DNA of 64,000 nucleotides, taken from positions 682,001 to 746,000 of the forward strand of contig CAVQCJ010000002.1 in the NCBI GenBank assembly GCA_963711005.1, written 5' to 3'. The notes below the pieces were generated by a model. It was not told where the DNA came from. It saw only the letters and a program-made list of their open reading frames with translations, and did not search any database. Every line of letters begins with the position of its first letter. Within the stretch, counting starts at the first letter, position 1. Source of the stretch: CAVQCJ01 sp963711005. GTDB lineage: Bacteria > Actinomycetota > Actinomycetes > Prado026. This document shows, one piece after another, positions 1-8,320 of this stretch. A program made the position numbers and the translations under genes.

Positions 1-1361
1 ATCTGGAACCGCGCCTGCTGGCCGCCCGAGAGCGTGTCGAAGGTCTGCTCGGCCTGCTCGTCCAGCTCGTACCGCCGCAGTGCCCCGATGGCCGGCCCGA
101 TCTGCAGCGAGCGGTGCTCCCAGAGCACGTCGAGCAGTGTCTTGCCGGCCAGCTCGGCGTGCTCGTGGGTCTGGGCGAAGTGCCCGGGCTCCACCCTGGC
201 GCCGAGCTTCCACCCGCCGTCGTGCGCGACCGGACCGCCGGCCAGCAGCCGCAGGAAGTGCGACTTGCCGGACCCGTTGCTGCCGAGCACCGCCACCCGC
301 TCGCCGTAGAACACCTCCAGGTCGAACGGACGCATGAGCCCGGTGAGCTCGAGCCCGGTGCAGGTGACCGCGCGCACGCCGGTCCGCCCGCCCGACAGCC
401 GCATCCGGACGTTCTGCGCCTTGGGCGGGGCCTGCGGCGGGCCCGCCTCCTCGTACTTGCGCAGCCGGGTCTGCATGGCGTGGTACTTGTTCGCCATGTC
501 CGGGGAGATCGCGGCCTGCTGCTGCAGGGTGCGGACCAGCTCCTTGAGCCGGACGTGCTCCTCGTCCCACCGGCGCAGCATCTCCTCGAGCCGCTCGTGC
601 CGCTGCCGGCGCGCCTCGTGGTAGGTCGCGAAGCCGCCGCCGTGGGTCCAGGCGGAGCCGCCCTCGAGAGTCACCACCCGGTCGGCCGTCCTGGCCAGCA
701 GCTCGCGGTCGTGGCTGACGTACAGGACCGTCTTCGGGGTGGCGGTCAGCGCCTCCTCCAGCCAGCGCTTGCCCGGGACGTCGAGGTAGTTGTCCGGCTC
801 GTCGAGCAGCAGCACCTCGTCCGGCCCGCGCAGCAGCGCCTCCAGCACGAGCCGCTTCTGCTCGCCGCCGGACAGCGTCCGCACCGCCCGCCACTGCGCC
901 CGCTCCCAGGGCGTCCCCAGAGCCTGGGTGCAGCACACGTCCCAGACCACCTCGGCCGAGTAGCCGCCGGCGTCGCCCCAGTCGGACAGCGCCTGCGCGT
1001 ACGCCAGCTGGGCCGGTTCGTCGTCGCGTTCCATCATCGCCAGCTCGGCGGCCTCGACGTCGTGCGCGGCGGTGCGGATCCGCGGCTGGGCCACCGACAC
1101 GAGCAGGTCCCGGACGGACGAGGCGTCTCGGACCGAGCCGACGAACTGCCGCATCACGCCCAGCCCGCCGCTGCGGGTGACCGTGCCGGTCTGCGGGACG
1201 TCGTCCCCCGCGACCAGGCGCAGCAGGGTGGTCTTGCCGGCCCCGTTCGCCCCGACGAGCGCGACCTTCGCCCCGTCGCCGACCCGGAACGAGACCTCGT
1301 CCAGCAGAACGCGCCCGTCCGGCAGGACGTGCCCCAGGCGGCTGACGTCGACGTGACCCAC
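1..1361 (-). CDS. ABC-F family ATPase (partial, 3' end outside window)
   Basis: Soluble tandem ABC ATPase of the ABC-F type, a family that acts on ribosomes (translation factors and antibiotic-resistance proteins) rather than transporting. Visible in order: Walker A GANGAGKTT near residue 35, signature LSGGEQKR, Walker B ending LLLDEPDNYLD, an inter-domain linker of charged helices, second Walker A GSNGSGKS, second signature LSGGQQAR just before the window edge. No membrane segments. GTG start at 1361 chosen because the protein then opens GHVDVSRLG and leads straight into the first ATPase domain. About 453 codons are present; the family is usually 530-600. Which ABC-F subgroup, and whether it confers resistance, cannot be told. 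Confidence 0.85.
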   Translation of the reverse strand, partial: MGHVDVSRLGHVLPDGRVLLDEVSFRVGDGAKVALVGANGAGKTTLLRLVAGDDVPQTGTVTRSGGLGVMRQFVGSVRDASSVRDLLVSVAQPRIRTAAHDVEAAELAMMERDDEPAQLAYAQALSDWGDAGGYSAEVVWDVCCTQALGTPWERAQWRAVRTLSGGEQKRLVLEALLRGPDEVLLLDEPDNYLDVPGKRWLEEALTATPKTVLYVSHDRELLARTADRVVTLEGGSAWTHGGGFATYHEARRQRHERLEEMLRRWDEEHVRLKELVRTLQQQAAISPDMANKYHAMQTRLRKYEEAGPPQAPPKAQNVRMRLSGGRTGVRAVTCTGLELTGLMRPFDLEVFYGERVAVLGSNGSGKSHFLRLLAGGPVAHDGGWKLGARVEPGHFAQTHEHAELAGKTLLDVLWEHRSLQIGPAIGALRRYELDEQAEQTFDTLSGGQQARFQ

Positions 1362-1428
1362 GGGCCGACAGTTTGGTCGCCGGGTGCCCGTTCCCCCAAA
1401 CGGATTGCCGAGCGAGGAGCCCGCCGGC

Positions 1429-2361
1429 TCAGCCGTACACGACCCCGTCGAACGACGTCGAGACGTGAGTACCGGCCGTACCGGCCAGGACCGCGCCGAG
1501 GTCGCCGAGCGCCCCGATCGCCGCGACCCGCCCGGACTCCCGGGCGAACGCGCAGGCCGCCTCGACCTTCGGCCCCATCGACCCGGCCGGGAACGGCATG
1601 GCCGCCAGGGCGTCCGGGTGGGCCGAGCGGATCAGCTGCTGGCCCGGGGTGCCCCAGCCGACACAGACACCGGGCGCGTCGGTCACGATCACGAGCCGGT
1701 CGGCGCCGACGTCACGGGCCAGCACAGCGCTGGAGCGGTCCTTGTCGATGACCGCCTCGACCCCGACCAGGCGGCGGGTGCCCGGCTGGTACATCGTCGG
1801 GATGCCGCCCCCGCCCGTGCACACGACCACCGACCCGTGCTCCAGCAACCAGCGCACCGGGCGGATCTCGAAGATGCGCCTGGGCATGGGTGAGGGCACG
1901 ACGCGGCGCCACGACCCGCCGTCAGGCTTGACCACCCAGCCGTTCGCGGCCGCCTTCGCGTGCGCTTCCTGCTCGGTGTAGGCGGGCCCCACGAACTTGG
2001 ACGGCTCGGCGAACGCCGGGTCGTCCGGATCCACCTCCGTCATCGTCAGCACAGTGGCCAAGGGCTTCTCGAACGGGAGCAGGTTGCCGAGCTCCTGCTC
2101 GATGAAGTAGCCGATCATCCCCTCTGTCTGCGCACCGAGCACGTCGAACGGGTAGGACTCGACGTCGCCGTACGCCGCAGCCTGCAGCGCGAGCAGGCCG
2201 ACCTGCGGGCCGTTGCCGTGGCTGATCACCAGCTCGTGCTCGAGCGCCAGCGGTGCCAGCGCCTCGCAGGCGGTCCGCACGTTGGCGCGCTGGCTCTCGA
2301 CGGTCATCGGCTCGCCGCGGCGCTGCAGGGCGTTGCCTCCGAGGGCGACCACGACACGCAT
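1429..2361 (-). CDS. arcC: carbamate kinase
   Basis: Transfers phosphate between carbamoyl phosphate and ADP, normally the last, ATP-yielding step of arginine deiminase or allantoin-type catabolism; cytosolic. The 310-residue protein has the amino-acid-kinase fold start VVVALGGNAL, the ISHGNGPQVG loop, the VCTGGGGIP segment and the closing GSMGPKVEA motif, all typical of ArcC, at full family length. ATG at 2361 starts directly at the conserved MRVVVALGGN; an ATG 18 bases upstream is possible. It lies 40 bases downstream of truA on the same strand. No arginine deiminase or ornithine carbamoyltransferase gene is in the window, so the metabolic partner is unknown. Confidence 0.9.
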   Translation of the reverse strand: MRVVVALGGNALQRRGEPMTVESQRANVRTACEALAPLALEHELVISHGNGPQVGLLALQAAAYGDVESYPFDVLGAQTEGMIGYFIEQELGNLLPFEKPLATVLTMTEVDPDDPAFAEPSKFVGPAYTEQEAHAKAAANGWVVKPDGGSWRRVVPSPMPRRIFEIRPVRWLLEHGSVVVCTGGGGIPTMYQPGTRRLVGVEAVIDKDRSSAVLARDVGADRLVIVTDAPGVCVGWGTPGQQLIRSAHPDALAAMPFPAGSMGPKVEAACAFARESGRVAAIGALGDLGAVLAGTAGTHVSTSFDGVVYG

Positions 2362-2401
2362 GCCGTGATCCTGCCCCATGCCGGCGCGGTTCCGTCGCCG
2401 G

Positions 2402-3277
2402 TCAGGCCCGCGGGCGGCGGGTCGCGTCAGCGCGGGCGGCCATCTCGTCGTCGGCGGGGTAGCGAACCTCTTCGAGCGTGAGCCCCTGCGGTCCGACCAC
2501 GTGCACTGCGGGGTCCCGGTCAGCGGCGGCCAGCAGCCCGGCCGGCCACGCCGCTGGACGCCGGCCCTCCCCAACCGGGATCAGCGCCCCCACGAGCGAG
2601 CGCACCATCGAGTGGCAGAACGCGTCCGCCTCCACGGTCGCGGTCAGCACATCGTCCGGCTCGCGGGACCAGCCGAACGCGACCAACGTCCGGACCGTCG
2701 TCCCGCCCTCGCGGGACCGGCAGAACGCGGTGAAGTCGTGCAGCCCCAGCAGGGCCGCCGCCGCCTCGTCCATGAGTGCGGCGTCCAGCCGCCCGCGGCG
2801 GTGCCAGAGCACCTCGTGCCGCCGCACCGGGTCCGGCCCCGCCGGGTCGTCGCAGACCCGGTACGCGTAGCGCCGCGACAGGGCCGAGAAGCGTGCGTCG
2901 AACCCCGCAGGTGCGACCGCCGCGGCCCGCAGCCGAACGTCGGGCGGCAGCAGCCCGGCCAGCGCGCGCACCGGGTCCGTCCGCGCGGTCAGTGCCGTCC
3001 ATGCCCCCACGGCGACGTCCAGGTGGGCCACCTGCCCGCGCGCGTGCACACCGGCGTCGGTGCGCCCGGCGACTGTGAGCCGGGCCGGGGCGGGCAGCCG
3101 GAGCACCAGCGCGAGCGCGTCCTCGACGGTCTGCTGCACGGTGCGCAGCCCGGGCTGGGTCGCCCAGCCGGCGAAGTCGGTCCCGTCGTACGCCAGGTCG
3201 AGCCGGACCCTGACGACATCGACGAGCCCGCCGTCCCCGGGTGGGGAGGCGGGCTCGTCCGTGCGTCCGTCGGTCAC
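2402..3277 (-). CDS. truA: tRNA pseudouridine(38-40) synthase TruA
   Basis: Converts uridines 38-40 of the tRNA anticodon arm to pseudouridine. The 291-residue protein carries the TruA core: LAYDGTDFAGW near residue 27, the catalytic-aspartate motif AGRTDAGVHA near residue 70, the SRRYAYRV segment and the C-terminal FCHSMVRSLVGAL motif. It begins 15 bases after the rplQ stop, the usual actinobacterial position at the end of the alpha operon, so it is probably cotranscribed with ribosomal protein genes. The first about 20 residues are poorly conserved, and an internal GTG near the conserved core could be the true start. Confidence 0.93.
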   Translation of the reverse strand: MTDGRTDEPASPPGDGGLVDVVRVRLDLAYDGTDFAGWATQPGLRTVQQTVEDALALVLRLPAPARLTVAGRTDAGVHARGQVAHLDVAVGAWTALTARTDPVRALAGLLPPDVRLRAAAVAPAGFDARFSALSRRYAYRVCDDPAGPDPVRRHEVLWHRRGRLDAALMDEAAAALLGLHDFTAFCRSREGGTTVRTLVAFGWSREPDDVLTATVEADAFCHSMVRSLVGALIPVGEGRRPAAWPAGLLAAADRDPAVHVVGPQGLTLEEVRYPADDEMAARADATRRPRA

Positions 3278-3291
3278 GAGTTCGGTCGGCG

Positions 3292-3966
3292 TCAGCCGGC
3301 GTCGTCGGCCTTGTCCTTGGCGTCGATGTCGGTCGCGTCAGCGTCGGTCGCCTCGACCTCGGTTTCCGCCTCGACGTCGGCCGTGTCATCGGTGGCCTCG
3401 GTCTCCGTCTCAGCCGACTCGGCCTCCTCGGTCGTATCGGGCTCGACGGACTCGTCGGACTCGGTTGCGGAGTCCTCGGCCTCGGCCTCGGCCTCGGCCT
3501 CGGCCTTCGCCGCGGCCGCCTGCTTGGCCGGCGCCTTCTTGGCCGGGGCCTTCTTCGCCGTGCGCTTGGTCGCGGCCTCCGCCTCGACCACCGCGGCCTG
3601 CTGCACCGTCAGCGCCTCGACCAGCTCGATCACGGCCATCGGCGCGTTGTCGCCCTTGCGGGGGCCGATCTTGGTGATCCGCGTGTACCCGCCGTGCCGA
3701 GCCTCGTAGCGCGGCCCGATCTCGGTGAACAGCTCGTGCACGACGCTCTTGTCCCGGATCACGGCCAGAACCTGACGCCGGGCGTGCAGGTCACCGCGCT
3801 TGGCCTTCGTGATGAGCCGCTCGGCGAGCGGGCGGAGCCGCTTGGCCTTCGCCTCGGTCGTGGTGATACGGCCGTGCTCGAACAGCGCCGTGGCCAGGTT
3901 GGCCAGGATCAGCCGCTCGTGCGCCGGACCGCCACCCAGACGCGGGCCCTTGGTGGGCGTGGGCAT
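3292..3966 (-). CDS. rplQ: 50S ribosomal protein L17 with long acidic tail
   Basis: L17 of the large subunit. Residues 1-120 are a standard L17 (MPTPTKGPRLGG, RRQVLAVIRDK, YTRITKIGPRKGD). The remaining about 100 residues are a low-complexity tail: first Lys/Ala-rich (AKKAPAKKAPAK), then strongly acidic (EAEAEAEAE and Asp/Glu/Thr-rich). Total 224 residues against about 120-130 in most bacteria; extended acidic tails occur in some actinobacterial L17. The tail is encoded in part by a hexamer repeat at about 3475-3506. It follows rpoA with a 91-base gap and precedes truA. Confidence 0.95.
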   Translation of the reverse strand: MPTPTKGPRLGGGPAHERLILANLATALFEHGRITTTEAKAKRLRPLAERLITKAKRGDLHARRQVLAVIRDKSVVHELFTEIGPRYEARHGGYTRITKIGPRKGDNAPMAVIELVEALTVQQAAVVEAEAATKRTAKKAPAKKAPAKQAAAAKAEAEAEAEAEDSATESDESVEPDTTEEAESAETETEATDDTADVEAETEVEATDADATDIDAKDKADDAG

Positions 3967-4057
3967 GTTTCGCTCTCCTGGTCTGTCTGTGACTGGGTCC
4001 GGGTGCGACTCAGTCGATGGATGACTCAGTCAGTGGTTCGGCAGGCGCGGTGCGGCT

Positions 4058-5074
4058 TCAGAGCTGCTCGTCCTCCGCGTACCCCTGGTAGTCGTCCTCG
4101 TCGTAGTTGTCCACGGCGAGCTGAGGGTCGAACCCGGGCGGGCTGTCCTTGAGGGCCAGGCCCATGGTCGCCAGCTTGGCCTTGACCTCGTCGATCGACT
4201 TGGCGCCGAAGTTGCGGATGTCCAGCAGGTCGGCCTCGCTGCGCGAGACGAGCTCGCCCACGCTGTGGATGCCCTCGCGCTTGAGGCAGTTGTACGACCG
4301 GACCGTCAGCTCGAGGTCCTCGATCGGCAGCGCCAGGTCGGCGGCGAGTGCCGCGTCCGTCGGCGACGGGCCCATGTCGATGCCCTCGGCGTCGACGTTG
4401 AGCTCGCGGAACAGCCCGAACAGCTCGACCAGGGTCTTGCCGGCGCTGGCCACGGCGTCCCGCGGACGCATCGACGGCTTGCTCTCGACGTCGACGATGA
4501 GCCGGTCGAAGTCGGTGCGCTGCTCGACGCGGGTGGCCTCCACCTTGTACGTCACGCGCAGGACCGGCGAGTAGATGGAGTCGACCGGGATGCGGCCGAT
4601 CTCCTGGCCGACCTGCTTGTTCTGCGCCGCAGACACGTAGCCGCGGCCGCGCTCGACGGTGAGCTCGATCTCGAGCTTGCCCTTGCCGTTGAGCGTGGCC
4701 AGGTGCAGCTCGGGGTTGTGCACCTCGACACCGGCCGGCGGTGCGATGTCCGCCGCCGACACGACGCCGGGGCCCTGCTTGCGCAGGTACATCACGACCG
4801 GCTCGTCGTGCTCGGAGCTGACGACCAGCTGCTTGATGTTGAGGATGAGGTCGGTGACGTCCTCCTTGACACCTGGCACGGTGGTGAACTCGTGCAGGAC
4901 GCCGTCGACGCGGATGGACGTGACCGCAGCACCCGGGATCGACGAGAGCAGCGTGCGGCGCAGGGAGTTGCCGAGGGTGTAGCCGAAGCCGGGCTCGAGC
5001 GGCTCGACGACGAACCGCGAGCGGAACTCGTCGACGACCTCTTCGGCCAGGGTTGGGCGCTGGGCGATGAGCAA
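4058..5074 (-). CDS. rpoA: RNA polymerase subunit alpha
   Basis: Alpha subunit of RNA polymerase: assembly platform (N-terminal domain, LEPGFGYTLGNSLRRTLLSSIPG near residue 30) and promoter/activator contact (C-terminal domain, YNCLKREGIHSVGEL and DIRNFGAKSIDEVKAKL). 338 residues, full length, with a short acidic C-terminus. The start is TTG at 5074, preceded by an AGGAGG ribosome-binding site about 7 bases upstream, and the protein then opens LLIAQRP as in relatives. It sits between rpsD and rplQ in the alpha operon. Confidence 0.97.
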   Translation of the reverse strand: MLIAQRPTLAEEVVDEFRSRFVVEPLEPGFGYTLGNSLRRTLLSSIPGAAVTSIRVDGVLHEFTTVPGVKEDVTDLILNIKQLVVSSEHDEPVVMYLRKQGPGVVSAADIAPPAGVEVHNPELHLATLNGKGKLEIELTVERGRGYVSAAQNKQVGQEIGRIPVDSIYSPVLRVTYKVEATRVEQRTDFDRLIVDVESKPSMRPRDAVASAGKTLVELFGLFRELNVDAEGIDMGPSPTDAALAADLALPIEDLELTVRSYNCLKREGIHSVGELVSRSEADLLDIRNFGAKSIDEVKAKLATMGLALKDSPPGFDPQLAVDNYDEDDYQGYAEDEQL

Positions 5075-5168
5075 GGTGCTTCCTCCTGGGTCGGGCGCCC
5101 GCTATTTGACGCCGACGGAACACGGGCCGGTCGGGACCGGCCCTCTCGGGGCCGGCAACGGCCGGGTC

Positions 5169-5795
5169 TTACTTGGAGTACAGCTCGACGATCAGCTGCT
5201 CCTGGACCGGCGTGTCGATGATCTGCCGGGCCGGGAGGTTGTGGACGAGCACGCGCATGCGGTTCGGGATGACCTCGAGCCAGGCCGGCACGGTGCGCTC
5301 GCCGGCCTCAGCCCGCGCGATCACGAACGGGGTCAGGTCGCGCGAGGAGCCGCGCACCTCGACGATGTCGGAGGCGCTGACCCGGTACGAGGGGATGTCG
5401 ACCTTGCGGCCGTTCACGGTGATGTGGCCGTGCCGGACGAACTGCCGGGCCATGTCCCGGGACTTGGCCAGACCGGCCCGGAACACCACGTTGTCCAGCC
5501 GGCTCTCGAGGATGACCAGAAGGTTCTCGCCGGTCTTGCCGGGCCTGCGCACGGCCTCCTCGTAGTACCCGCGGAACTGCTTCTCGAGCACCCCGTAGAT
5601 GCGCGCGCACTTCTGCTTCTCACGCTTCTGCAGGAGGTACTCGCTGTCCTTGGTCCGGCCGCGGCCGTGCTCGCCCGGCGGGTACGGCCGGATCTCGATC
5701 GGGCACTTGGGCCCATCGCACTTGGAGCCCTTGAGGAACAGCTTCATCTTCTCGCGGCGGCAGCGCTTGCAGTCCGCGCCGGTGTATCGAGCCAT
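5169..5795 (-). CDS. rpsD: 30S ribosomal protein S4 (zinc-binding form)
   Basis: S4 binds 16S rRNA early in 30S assembly and helps maintain decoding fidelity. The 208-residue protein retains the N-terminal cysteine cluster (Cys9, Cys12, Cys26, Cys31) of the zinc-containing form and an S4 RNA-binding domain from about residue 97 (RLDNVVFRAGLAKSR, ARQFVRHGHITVNGRKV). It lies between rpsK and rpoA on the minus strand. Confidence 0.97.
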   Translation of the reverse strand: MARYTGADCKRCRREKMKLFLKGSKCDGPKCPIEIRPYPPGEHGRGRTKDSEYLLQKREKQKCARIYGVLEKQFRGYYEEAVRRPGKTGENLLVILESRLDNVVFRAGLAKSRDMARQFVRHGHITVNGRKVDIPSYRVSASDIVEVRGSSRDLTPFVIARAEAGERTVPAWLEVIPNRMRVLVHNLPARQIIDTPVQEQLIVELYSK

Positions 5796-5836
5796 GTCTG
5801 GTTCTCTCTCCTCTTCCGCTCAGCCTGGTCCGGAGC

Positions 5837-6244
5837 TCAGACGCGACGGCGCTTGGGCGGACGGCAGCCGTTGTGCGGCACCGGGGTCACGTCCTGGATC
5901 GACCCGACCTCCAGGCCGGTGGCCTGCAGAGAGCGGATGGCGGTCTCGCGGCCGGAGCCGGGACCCTTCACGAACACGTCCACCTTGCGCATGCCGTGCT
6001 CCATGGCCCGGCGCGCAGCGGCCTCGGCGGCCATCTGGGCGGCGAACGGGGTCGACTTGCGCGAGCCCTTGAAGCCGACCTGGCCGGCCGAGGCCCACGC
6101 GATCACGGCGCCCGTGGGGTCCGTGATCGAGACGATGGTGTTGTTGAACGTGCTCTTGATGTGGGCGTGGCCGTGGGCCACGTTCTTGCGTTCCTTGCGG
6201 CGCACCTTCTTGGCGGCCGGCGCGGTGCGGCTCTTGGGAGGCAT
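5837..6244 (-). CDS. rpsK: 30S ribosomal protein S11
   Basis: S11 forms part of the 30S platform near the mRNA exit channel. The 135-residue protein has a basic N-terminus, the NNTIVSITD segment, the KGSRKSTPFAAQ segment and the C-terminal PHNGCRPPKRRRV, all universal S11 signatures. ATG at 6244. It lies 81 bases downstream of rpsM and 41 bases upstream of rpsD in the alpha operon. Confidence 0.97.
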   Translation of the reverse strand: MPPKSRTAPAAKKVRRKERKNVAHGHAHIKSTFNNTIVSITDPTGAVIAWASAGQVGFKGSRKSTPFAAQMAAEAAARRAMEHGMRKVDVFVKGPGSGRETAIRSLQATGLEVGSIQDVTPVPHNGCRPPKRRRV

Positions 6245-6325
6245 AAGCGGGAAGGCTCCTGGGGGAGGTGGTCGGTCCGTCCGGTCGTCGGGACCTGCTC
6301 GGATCTGCTGACGGTGGGGAACGGA

Positions 6326-6706
6326 CTACTTCTTGCCGACCTTCTTCTTGCCGGCGATCGCGCGACGCGGGCCCTTACGGGTCCGTGCGTTGGTGTGGGT
6401 GCGCTGTCCGCGCACCGGCAGACCGCGACGGTGCCGCAGTCCCTGGTAGCAGCCGATCTCCACCTTGCGGCGGATGTCCGCGGCGACCTCGCGGCGAAGG
6501 TCGCCCTCGACCTTGTACGTGGCCTCGATCCAGTCGCGGAGCCTGACCAGCTCCTCGTCGCCGAGGTCCTTGACCCGCAGGTCGGGGTTCACACCGGTCT
6601 GCGCCAGGGTCTCCTGGGCGCGGGTCCGGCCGATGCCGAAGATGTAGGTGAGCGCCACCTCGACCCGCTTGTCGCGGGGGAGGTCGACGCCGACGAGGCG
6701 TGCCAT
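6326..6706 (-). CDS. rpsM: 30S ribosomal protein S13
   Basis: S13 of the 30S head, contacting P-site tRNA and forming the intersubunit bridge to L5. The 126-residue protein starts MARLVGVDLPRDKR and carries IFGIGRTRAQ, GCYQGLRHRRGLPVRGQRT and a lysine-rich C-terminus. The ATG at 6706 is chosen over an in-frame ATG 39 bases upstream because S13 proteins begin MARL. Confidence 0.97.
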   Translation of the reverse strand: MARLVGVDLPRDKRVEVALTYIFGIGRTRAQETLAQTGVNPDLRVKDLGDEELVRLRDWIEATYKVEGDLRREVAADIRRKVEIGCYQGLRHRRGLPVRGQRTHTNARTRKGPRRAIAGKKKVGKK

Positions 6707-6890
6707 CCGGGCTGGTCCTTCCGTTCGCGGAGGTTCTCGCGCCACCCCGTTCCCATCCGCCCGACGGATGGGCCCCGGCCTCCGTGCCGGGGGTGCCCGC
6801 CCGGACGGACCGGGTGGGTCGGGAGCGCCTTGCTGGTCCTGCTGTCGTGCTCTGGTGCGTCGTGCCGGCGGCGAGCGCGCGGTGCGGTGG

Positions 6891-7004
6891 TCAGCCCTGG
6901 CGCTGCTTGTGGCGCAGGTTCTCGCAGATCACCATGACCCGGCCGTGACGGCGGATCACCTTGCACTTGTCGCACATGGGCTTGACGCTCGGCTTGACCT
7001 TCAT
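6891..7004 (-). CDS. rpmJ: 50S ribosomal protein L36 (zinc-binding form)
   Basis: A 37-residue L36. It begins MKVKPSVKPMCDKC and has Cys11, Cys14, Cys27 and His32, the zinc-ribbon ligands of the C+ form, and ends RHKQRQG. It lies between infA (28 bases upstream) and rpsM, its usual place at the head of the alpha operon in actinobacteria. Confidence 0.96.
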   Translation of the reverse strand: MKVKPSVKPMCDKCKVIRRHGRVMVICENLRHKQRQG

Positions 7005-7032
7005 GATCTCTCCGGACGTCGTCGGGACTGAC

Positions 7033-7254
7033 TCACTTGTAGCGGTAGACGATGCGGCCGCGGCTCAGGTCGTACGGCGAGAGCTCGACCACCACCCGGT
7101 CCTCGGGGAGGATCCGGATGTAGTGCTGGCGCATCTTTCCGCTGATGTGCGCCAGGACCTTGTGACCGTTCTCCAGCTCGACCCGGAACATGGCGTTCGG
7201 AAGCGACTCGACCACCGTGCCCTCGAGCTCGAGGACGCCGTCCTTCTTCGCCAT
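7033..7254 (-). CDS. infA: translation initiation factor IF-1
   Basis: IF-1 occupies the ribosomal A site during initiation. The 73-residue protein is a single OB fold with the standard motifs MAKKDGVLELEGTVVE, MFRVELENGHKVLAHISGKMR and the C-terminal DLSRGRIVYRYK. It is separated from the upstream map gene by 181 bases holding a candidate promoter, so it may head its own transcript with rpmJ, rpsM, rpsK, rpsD, rpoA and rplQ. Confidence 0.97.
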   Translation of the reverse strand: MAKKDGVLELEGTVVESLPNAMFRVELENGHKVLAHISGKMRQHYIRILPEDRVVVELSPYDLSRGRIVYRYK

Positions 7255-7432
7255 GAACTCCGCTGTCTCTCGTCGGTGCTGTCGGTGCGTTGCCCGGTGC
7301 AGATCTCACCGGTGTGGTTGTCGATCGCGGTGGTTCCGGCCCTGGGGTGCCTGCGCCTCCGGTCGGCGCGCCGGGAGGATGCCTCCCCAGCCGTGGGCGC
7401 GCGAGAACGGACCGCAAGCGGGCCGAGCAGCT

Positions 7433-7462
7433 ATGTTACGGCACCGCGGGGGGTGCTGGGAA
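7433..7462 (-). promoter_or_regulatory. candidate infA promoter overlapping the map stop codon
   Basis: On the minus strand, a TAACAT -10-like hexamer (7433-7438) lies 18 bases from a TTCCCA -35-like hexamer (7457-7462), inside the end of map and about 180 bases before infA. The -10 is good, the -35 only partial. Inferred from sequence alone. Confidence 0.35.
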
Positions 7463-8317
7463 ACCCGGACGGGCCGCCCCCCTGGCCGGCTCCGCGCCGC
7501 GGACCCCGAGCTCCCCGAACCGCTCGGCGCCGCCATCGGCCGCCGTGAGGACCCAGGGGCCCTCGTCCGTGACCGCCACCGTGTGCTCGAAATGGGCGGC
7601 TCGGGTGCCGTCGGCGGTCACCACGGTCCAGTCGTCGTCCAGGATCCGGGTGTACCGCTTGCCCAGGGTGGCCATCGGCTCCACCGCGAGGGCCATCCCG
7701 GCCACCAGCCTCGGGCCGCGCCCAGGTGGGCCGAAATTGGGCACCTGGGGGTCCATGTGCATCTGGGTGCCGATGCCGTGGCCGACGTACTCCTCGACGA
7801 TCCCGAACCGGCCGCCGGCCCGCAGGACCAGCTCCACCGCGTGCGAGATGTCGCTGAGCCGGGCCCCGACCCGGGCTGCTGCCAGCCCGTGCCAGAGGGC
7901 GTCCTCGGTCGTCGCGAGCAACCGGACCTGGTCTTCGGGAACCGTCCCGACGGCCGCGGTGAAGGCCGCGTCGCCGTGCCAGCCGGCCACGATGGCGCCG
8001 CAGTCGATCGAGACCAGGTCGCCCTCCTCGACCACCCGAGGGCCCGGGATCCCGTGCACGATCTCGTCGTTGACGCTCGCGCAGATGGTCCCCGGGAAGT
8101 CGTTCTCGCCGCTGTACGGGTAACCCAGGAACGACGGGGTCCCGTCGTGGTCGCGGATGTACGCCTCGGCCAGCGCGTCCAGCTGCGCGGTGGTGACTCC
8201 GGGGGCCAGGCTCTGCCGGACCACGTCCAGCGCCCCGGCCACGACCAGCCCGGCGGCGCGCATGAGCTCGATCTGCTCGGGGGTCTTGACCTCGACGCGG
8301 TCACGGGCGCGGAACAT
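7436..8317 (-). CDS. map: methionine aminopeptidase type I
   Basis: Removes the initiator methionine from nascent proteins. The 293-residue protein has the pita-bread metallopeptidase fold with metal ligands recognisable in VSIDCGAIVAGWHGDAAFT (two Asp), YVGHGIGTQMH (His) and ALAVEPM (Glu), plus FEHTVAV at the C-terminus. The last about 35 residues are an Ala/Gly/Pro-rich tail. It starts 3 bases after the adk stop, so secY, adk and map are translationally linked. Confidence 0.95.
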   Translation of the reverse strand: MFRARDRVEVKTPEQIELMRAAGLVVAGALDVVRQSLAPGVTTAQLDALAEAYIRDHDGTPSFLGYPYSGENDFPGTICASVNDEIVHGIPGPRVVEEGDLVSIDCGAIVAGWHGDAAFTAAVGTVPEDQVRLLATTEDALWHGLAAARVGARLSDISHAVELVLRAGGRFGIVEEYVGHGIGTQMHMDPQVPNFGPPGRGPRLVAGMALAVEPMATLGKRYTRILDDDWTVVTADGTRAAHFEHTVAVTDEGPWVLTAADGGAERFGELGVRGAEPARGAARPGFPAPPAVP

Positions 8318-8320
8318 GCC

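Noticed and set aside
114..1751. Long plus-strand open frame opposite the ABC-F and arcC genes
   Set aside because: Spans two real minus-strand genes and has no recognisable motif; a GC-bias shadow.
6706..6745. Longer start for rpsM
   Set aside because: The extra 13 residues do not resemble S13, whose proteins begin MARL at 6706.
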